A stretch of 64,000 nt of DNA from NCBI RefSeq assembly GCF_019603315.1, contig NZ_CP080649.1, positions 1,627,501-1,691,500 on the forward strand, written 5' to 3'. Shown here piece by piece: positions 59,434 to 64,000 of this stretch. Position 1 is the stretch's first letter. Each line of letters begins with the position of its first letter. Origin of the DNA: Ruficoccus sp. ZRK36. GTDB lineage: Bacteria > Verrucomicrobiota > Verrucomicrobiia > Opitutales > Cerasicoccaceae. The position numbers and the translations under genes were made by a program. The notes under the pieces are model-generated. The model did no database searches. It was not told where the DNA came from and saw only the letters and a list, made by a program, of their open reading frames with translations.

Positions 59434-60621
59434 TCAGTTTTTCTTACCCGAAAGTTGCAGATGAATGAGGGCCAGAAGGTTTTTTATGGCCATGGGAGTG
59501 ACCTTGCCGTTGGCGGCGACTTTGAATTTCTGGGTGCCGGAATCCGTCAGCGCTGGGCGTGGGGTACCGCTGGATGTGTTGAGGGGAGTCAAGGTCGAGG
59601 CGTAGCGATAGTCACCCAGCTTGAAGAAGCGCGCGTTTTTGAGAACATTGACATCGAGCGAGAGCTGGAGCTTCAACTGGTAGTCGGGGACAGGAAGCCG
59701 CAGGGGCAGGTAGTAACGTCCGGACTTCTCCTCCGCGATGCCGGACTCATCGAGCATGTCCGTGAAGACCTGAAGTCTGTACACGTTAACGGCGATGTCT
59801 TTGATCTGCTCCTGGGTGGGGTTGACTGAGGGGCTGGCCACCACCAGGAAATCATCCGAGGCTTCCGCTTCCACATATTTCTGGAAAAAACGCTGCATCG
59901 AGGCAGGGTCCTGAACCTGATTCTCGCCCGAGGCTAATGCTCCGGTGAAATCCACTGCATCGGAGGTAATCCCATATGTGGTGCTATATGGGCTGCGAAA
60001 TGTGCCCCTTTGCAGGGCTTCCGCGATAGCGGCGATATGGAATCGTGCGCGTGGCTGCGTCGGGTCGAAACTTCGGATGATCGCATCGCGGAAACGGGCT
60101 TGGGCCTCGGGGTGCCCCGGAGGGATGCCAGTCTCGAACTGTGGGTTGATAATGAGTGTGCGTGCGTACAACACTGTTCCGTCACTGGCTCTGAGCAGGT
60201 ACAGAGACAGGAAGATGTAAGTATCGTATTGAACCGTTTTTCCCGTCAGCGGGTTGTCGATAACAACGATGTCCGCAGGGTGAAACGCCACGGTGGCATA
60301 GACCGCATCCTCCATCTCCCGCGTGCGGTACTCCCGGGAAGTTGGATCAATGACCGTGATGTCCAGTTCGGGGTATTCGCGTGCTATTGCTTCCAGGAAG
60401 CCGCTGACGGCTTTGTCGAGGGTTGCGCGACCTTCGTTGCCGAGCAACGAGTCCGTGACCTTGGGAATAATCGGATGGGAAGGGGCAGGGGCGTCCTCTT
60501 GCGATTCGTACTGGGAGGGCCCCAGGTAGTGTATGGTCGCCTGCGCATGGGAACTGACTGTGCACAGCCCCCAGAGTGTCAGTGTGCCAGAGACTCGCTT
60601 GATTCTGGAAAGCATACTCAT
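59434..60621 (-). CDS. Exported protein of unknown function
   Basis: 395 residues. Signal peptide (MSMLSRIKRVSGTLTLWGLCTVSSHAQA). An alpha/beta region ('LDKAVSGFLEAIAREYPELDITVIDP', 'YDTYIFLSLYLLRASDGTVLYARTLIINP') resembles outer-membrane-assembly or CsgG-like subunits in spacing but lacks their motifs. The tail is rich in strands. It precedes the protease by 43 bp on the same strand, so the two are likely made together. Not recognised. Confidence 0.72.
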   Translation of the reverse strand: MSMLSRIKRVSGTLTLWGLCTVSSHAQATIHYLGPSQYESQEDAPAPSHPIIPKVTDSLLGNEGRATLDKAVSGFLEAIAREYPELDITVIDPTSREYRTREMEDAVYATVAFHPADIVVIDNPLTGKTVQYDTYIFLSLYLLRASDGTVLYARTLIINPQFETGIPPGHPEAQARFRDAIIRSFDPTQPRARFHIAAIAEALQRGTFRSPYSTTYGITSDAVDFTGALASGENQVQDPASMQRFFQKYVEAEASDDFLVVASPSVNPTQEQIKDIAVNVYRLQVFTDMLDESGIAEEKSGRYYLPLRLPVPDYQLKLQLSLDVNVLKNARFFKLGDYRYASTLTPLNTSSGTPRPALTDSGTQKFKVAANGKVTPMAIKNLLALIHLQLSGKKN

Positions 60622-60651
60622 CTGTCTGCCACGTAGAGGTGGGGCCAGGCG

Positions 60652-60831
60652 TCAGTAACGCTGGCGGCCCATGGCCTCCTGGGCTGCGTGTTCGGCGTCG
60701 TTGGTTTCGATACCTGTGCCTTGGTAATGCGTTTGGCCGGACATGGGCGGCGGTGTTTTAGGGGCACTGGCACAGCCAGCCAGCAGTAGAACTGTAATTC
60801 CGGATATGATAGATATTTTGCTTAGATGCAT
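60652..60831 (-). CDS. Small lipoprotein
   Basis: 59 residues from the ATG at 60831 (MHLSKISIISGITVLLLAGCAS), with a canonical lipobox LAGC. The mature part of about 40 residues is Pro/Gln/Glu-rich with no motif. It lies between two exported proteins of the operon with short gaps. Likely anchored in the outer membrane. Confidence 0.75.
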   Translation of the reverse strand: MHLSKISIISGITVLLLAGCASAPKTPPPMSGQTHYQGTGIETNDAEHAAQEAMGRQRY

Positions 60832-60864
60832 GGCAGCTTGGAAGTGAGAATACACGCGCGGGTT

Positions 60865-62157
60865 TTATTTCTGGGAAACAATGATGACTGGAGTGCTGGC
60901 CGCATCGCTTGCCCGTTCCTGTTCGGCGGCATAGAGTTCTGCCAGGTCGGCGTCGGTCTTGATGCGTTCGGCGACTTCGACCTGTAGCGGTTCTTCGAGG
61001 CTGTCGACGAGTTCCTGAGTCGATTTGTTGCTCTGCTCCAATTTATCAAGACCTTGATTGAGTTCAGCAATTTTGACCCGCGCCTGCTTTTCGAACGCCT
61101 GAAACTTCTTCGCCTCCTGCTGTGCCTGTTGTGCCTGCTTGCGCATGGTCTCAGGGTCGATGCCCAGTTGTTCGAAAAGGACTTTCAGGGCCTTTTCACT
61201 CGCATAGCCCGCAGCGAGGCCACCCAGATAGTCACCAGCCCTGTTGCCGGTATCAACATTGTTCGCCACAACGGCCGTTACGGTGATTTTGGCGACCGTG
61301 ACACCGACAATGGTTCCCTTTTCCGCGATCTCAGCGGCTCTTTGCATTGTTTGAGCCCGCTCGTTCAGGTCGTTTAGCCGAAAGTTAATCTGGTAAGTCG
61401 CCACTTCGCAGGTGGCGGTGGACTCCACGTGATAGCGAGAAACGGCCTGGCTGGAAATTTTGGCATTGTTGAGGACGACGATGAAGTCGGACAGGTCGAG
61501 GTCCTTTTGCTTCATTTCGGTTTTATAGGCCGCGAGTTCTTTCTGGAGAGCCTGCTGACTGAGGATGGATTCATTGATGTCGCCCATGTAAAGGGTCTCC
61601 AAGTCTTCCAGAGTCAGGGCGGTATCCTGATCCTGATAGATGTGCTGGGCAGCAATGATTTCTCCGTATCCTTGTTCCTGATATTTGACGATCTCGACCC
61701 GCTGCTGGAGCTTGTTGAGATTCACCTTGAGATCAGCAAGCACTTGTTCCTGGATCTTGTGTCCACTGCGTACGTCGTCCAGCGCCTTGCCCAGAAGGCG
61801 ATTGATCTCCGCGATTAACTCGTTCAGTTCCTCGATTTCGTTGAGGGAGAGTTCCAGGAAGTTACGGTGTTGCAGGAGCGCGTTGATGGCATCGACATCC
61901 GTCTCGTATTTCTCCTGGATGGGGGGCAGATTATCAGCGAGTTGCTGGTAGGTGTCTGGCGAATAGGTGACAGGGGTATCTTCGATGACAACCGCCGGGG
62001 CGGAGGCTTCGGCTGGCGCGTCGGGTTCGTCGTTGGAAAACGGTAAATCAACCTCTTCGGCGAGATCCTCCAGCTTGTCCCAGAACGCGTGGGTGGGGAG
62101 GGCGCAGATGAACGGTGAGGCAATGATAAGTACGGCGAGGCGGATTAAGTGGGTCAT
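60865..62157 (-). CDS. Exported coiled-coil protein
   Basis: 430 residues. Signal peptide (MTHLIRLAVLIIASPFICALPTHA). Residues about 70-215 and 340-410 are long heptad-bearing helices ('NEIEELNELIAEINRLLGKALDDV', 'QAQQEAKKFQAFEKQARVKIAELNQGLDKLEQ'). Between them is a Val/Ala/Gly-rich stretch (VGVTVAKITVTAVVANNV) that could insert in a membrane. Probably a periplasmic structural or bridging component of the operon's complex. Not recognised as a known family. Confidence 0.72.
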   Translation of the reverse strand: MTHLIRLAVLIIASPFICALPTHAFWDKLEDLAEEVDLPFSNDEPDAPAEASAPAVVIEDTPVTYSPDTYQQLADNLPPIQEKYETDVDAINALLQHRNFLELSLNEIEELNELIAEINRLLGKALDDVRSGHKIQEQVLADLKVNLNKLQQRVEIVKYQEQGYGEIIAAQHIYQDQDTALTLEDLETLYMGDINESILSQQALQKELAAYKTEMKQKDLDLSDFIVVLNNAKISSQAVSRYHVESTATCEVATYQINFRLNDLNERAQTMQRAAEIAEKGTIVGVTVAKITVTAVVANNVDTGNRAGDYLGGLAAGYASEKALKVLFEQLGIDPETMRKQAQQAQQEAKKFQAFEKQARVKIAELNQGLDKLEQSNKSTQELVDSLEEPLQVEVAERIKTDADLAELYAAEQERASDAASTPVIIVSQK

Positions 62158-62292
62158 GGCAGATTAGGTTGCGTATTTGTGTGATGCGATTTTATTAGTA
62201 AATTTAATTATATGGTAATATTGGCTAATGTGCGTATTAAAAAAATATATATACAGTTTAAACAAGCATAATATTAGGGTGGAGTTCCCATG

Positions 62293-62772
62293 TTAAAGGA
62301 GGGAGAAATAGCGTATGATTCCGCGTTGCTTCATCCATTTTCTTACCTGTTGGGCCTCAAGATTATCTGGGCTTATCTGGAGTATGCGTGTGACTGCTCT
62401 GCGCATTTTCTCCCAATCGCAGTTGGCGTGGGATTGACGAGCTTCGTGCCAGAGTATCCTCAGGCACAGGGCTTGCATCGTGTCGATCTCCTCAAGAAGT
62501 TGTCGGGCTTCCCTGCGCCGGGTCTCATTTGCAGCCGTGTCATAGGCGTTGCGGGCGCAATATTTCGCCCCGTGAAAGTCTTCGTTGCTAAGCAGATAGC
62601 GGGCGAGAACCAGATCGGCTTCAAGCGACTGGGCGGAGACGGGCGAGGGCGACTCGGCACCAATGCTTGACGCGGTGGTATGCGCCGCGACGGATGTGCC
62701 GTAGACAAAGGGAATGACCAGGCAAGTGCATAGCAAGGGGCGGAGCCGTGAAAATAGTCTGTTCATGCTCAC
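62293..62772 (-). CDS. Exported small helical (TPR-like) protein
   Basis: 159 residues; a start two codons later (62766) is equally good. Signal peptide (LRPLLCTCLVIPFVYGTSVAA). The mature part has 'EADLVLARYLLSNEDFHGAKYCARNAYDTA' and 'RAVTRILQISPDNLEAQQVRKWMKQ', spaced like helical repeats. The 135-bp gap before the coiled-coil gene is AT-rich and could hold a promoter for it. Function unknown. Confidence 0.65.
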   Translation of the reverse strand: MSMNRLFSRLRPLLCTCLVIPFVYGTSVAAHTTASSIGAESPSPVSAQSLEADLVLARYLLSNEDFHGAKYCARNAYDTAANETRRREARQLLEEIDTMQALCLRILWHEARQSHANCDWEKMRRAVTRILQISPDNLEAQQVRKWMKQRGIIRYFSLL

Positions 62773-62816
62773 GTATTGTGGCCTGGGAGATTTTCTTAGG
62801 GTTATTAGAGGATATT

Positions 62817-63530
62817 TTAAAAAAAGACGGTAAAATCGACTGGGGCATTTTTTCCGCGTGACCCAAGAGCACGGTGGAGCTTCAGGGCTAGGCGAGGACC
62901 GACAAGCACATACTCTCCCTCAAGAACCTGCCAGTCTCCAGGAGGTAAATCACCTTGGACGAATCCGGCTTGCAATTGACGGGTCAGGGCTTCCTCGAAC
63001 TGGGAGGTGACGGCGACTACGAGTGTCAGGCGCGCGCCTGGAAACTGTGATCGTAAACCGGAGAGGGCTTTATCGACGGATGGATCATGGTCCAGTTCAC
63101 GCAGGCGTGGGCTGAGGCCAGAGAGGCTGTGTGGTGCAATCGGACTGCTCTTCCCGCTAAGTGGGTCCACGTTTGCGAGCAGTTTTTTACGTGTACTATC
63201 GTAGATAAAAAAACGGCAGCCGAGGCGGATCATCTGCCGGGCATAGCCTTCGAACCGGATGGTTCCCCGGTAATCGGCGGCGAGCGCCGGAAGTGTCTCG
63301 GGCGGAGTATTCTGAAGGGGCGCCTCCATGGGCAGAGGCGGCAGCGGGGCCTGCTGCTGGGCGATAGGGGGAGGGAGCGGCGGAGGCGTTGGTTCTTTCT
63401 CGAAAACCTGCGGCTGGATGCTGACCCGCATGGGGTGGGTTTCCCGTTGGGTTGGTGTGTCCAGTCTCAGGCAGGCGAGAACGATAAGCACGACTGCGGC
63501 CCCCGCCGCGAATGCCCAAACTCGTTGCAT
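62817..63530 (-). CDS. Membrane-anchored proline-rich protein
   Basis: 237 residues. One N-terminal membrane helix (MQRVWAFAAGAAVVLIVLACL), then a Pro-rich linker (residues about 45-85, PTPPPLPPPIAQQQAPLPPL) long enough to span part of the periplasm, then a globular domain ending 'LALKLHRALGSRGKNAPVDF'. This topology resembles TonB or linker proteins that reach across the periplasm. No TonB C-terminal motif seen. Part of the envelope operon. Confidence 0.68.
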   Translation of the reverse strand: MQRVWAFAAGAAVVLIVLACLRLDTPTQRETHPMRVSIQPQVFEKEPTPPPLPPPIAQQQAPLPPLPMEAPLQNTPPETLPALAADYRGTIRFEGYARQMIRLGCRFFIYDSTRKKLLANVDPLSGKSSPIAPHSLSGLSPRLRELDHDPSVDKALSGLRSQFPGARLTLVVAVTSQFEEALTRQLQAGFVQGDLPPGDWQVLEGEYVLVGPRLALKLHRALGSRGKNAPVDFTVFF

Positions 63531-63616
63531 ATGAATCCGTGGTCTTGGAGTGTACCTGCAAAGTATTTCAGACTGTCTGCGAGGCTTTGCTTTTCGGGGC
63601 CTCGGTTTGACAATCT

Positions 63617-63940
63617 CTAGCGTAAGTTCTTCAGCGCCTGCAGGCTGTTGCGCATGGCGAGGCCGAGCGGATCTTCGTCATCTGTAGGCTGCTGATTGTC
63701 CCCCGTTGGCTGATTTTCGGGTGTGTTTGTCATTTCTGGCAAGGGGGGTGTCTGCCTTGGGATATCGGCCTTTTCGTGGCTTGTGCCGGATGGCATTGAA
63801 ACCGCCGGAGAACCCTGCTGAGCCGTTTGAGCAGCTATGGGCGGCGGAGGAGTCTCTGAGCGATGGGAGGTACGATATCCGGCCCAGAAACACAGAGCGA
63901 AACCAAGCCCGAGGATAAATGTTTTAATGAGCGTTTTCAT
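63617..63940 (-). CDS. Small membrane-anchored Pro/Gln-rich protein
   Basis: 107 residues from the ATG at 63940. One membrane helix (MKTLIKTFILGLGFALCFWAG), then a disordered Pro/Thr/Gln/Asp-rich region ending in a short helix (GLAMRNSLQALKNL). Similar topology to its neighbour at 62817. The operon probably continues beyond the window. Confidence 0.6.
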   Translation of the reverse strand: MKTLIKTFILGLGFALCFWAGYRTSHRSETPPPPIAAQTAQQGSPAVSMPSGTSHEKADIPRQTPPLPEMTNTPENQPTGDNQQPTDDEDPLGLAMRNSLQALKNLR

Positions 63941-64000
63941 ATATGTTTTAATAAGGTGTTTAGGAGCGGGGCTGGTAGGAGAGAGAGACTTCACGGATGC

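Overview
The window looks like a piece of a Verrucomicrobiota genome, most likely class Opitutae. This rests on gene content rather than a marker gene. There are several secreted proteins with PEP-CTERM anchors, single prepilin-like proteins carried inside carbohydrate loci, many LacI-type regulators whose HTH ends in GYTPDPMLAALA, heparinase-type lyases, and sodium/solute and MFS sugar carriers. No rRNA gene, complete tRNA gene or CRISPR array was seen.

Bases 1 to about 39,000 hold three polysaccharide-use loci. Locus I (1-12.6 kb) has a LacI fragment, an MFS carrier, a PEP-CTERM protein and a leftward operon of prepilin, truncated CBM9-like gene, lyase-SGNH fusion and 2-hydroxyacid dehydrogenase. 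This operon is divergent from LacI, a LamG-like secreted protein, an SGNH hydrolase and a GH130 enzyme. A palindrome CTCAT-N4-ATGAG recurs at four of its promoters. Locus II (13-22.2 kb) carries an almost parallel set (LacI, Gfo/Idh/MocA, PEP-CTERM, heparinase-type lyase, prepilin, MFS, dehydrogenase) but looks visibly more GC-rich. Locus III (23.8-38.9 kb) has a PL22-like lyase, a large glycoside hydrolase, prepilin, PEP-CTERM protein, SSS symporter, GH36-like enzyme, SGNH hydrolase and two paralogous LacI regulators. A second palindrome, TTTTA-N2-TAAAA, occurs at its promoters.

Locus III lies between two direct repeats of about 350 bp (22,926-23,279 and 39,167-39,512). Each holds the 3' end of a tRNA gene, its terminator and a decayed integrase N-terminus. 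This is the signature of a tRNA-targeted integrative island about 16.2 kb long. An intact tyrosine recombinase sits just past the right repeat.

From 41.0 to 46.8 kb runs a leftward operon of unrecognised proteins built from two paralogous families and ending in a radical SAM (SPL-like) gene. Strong intrinsic terminators stand between the genes, each only about 30-40 nt before the next start codon. I consider this the best candidate for an undescribed system. It is followed by a lipoprotein, an XRE regulator and a PEP-CTERM beta-helix protein sharing an operator, and by a small HTH / Cas4-like nuclease / unknown module.

From 52.3 kb to the end lies a signalling or defence-like region: a TIR-Ser/Thr kinase membrane fusion, a SLOG-type protein and a patatin phospholipase. 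A leftward operon of envelope proteins then follows, including a trypsin-like protease, a FlgT-like membrane protein, lipoprotein, coiled-coil and proline-rich proteins. Functions given for these last regions are inferences from domains and context.
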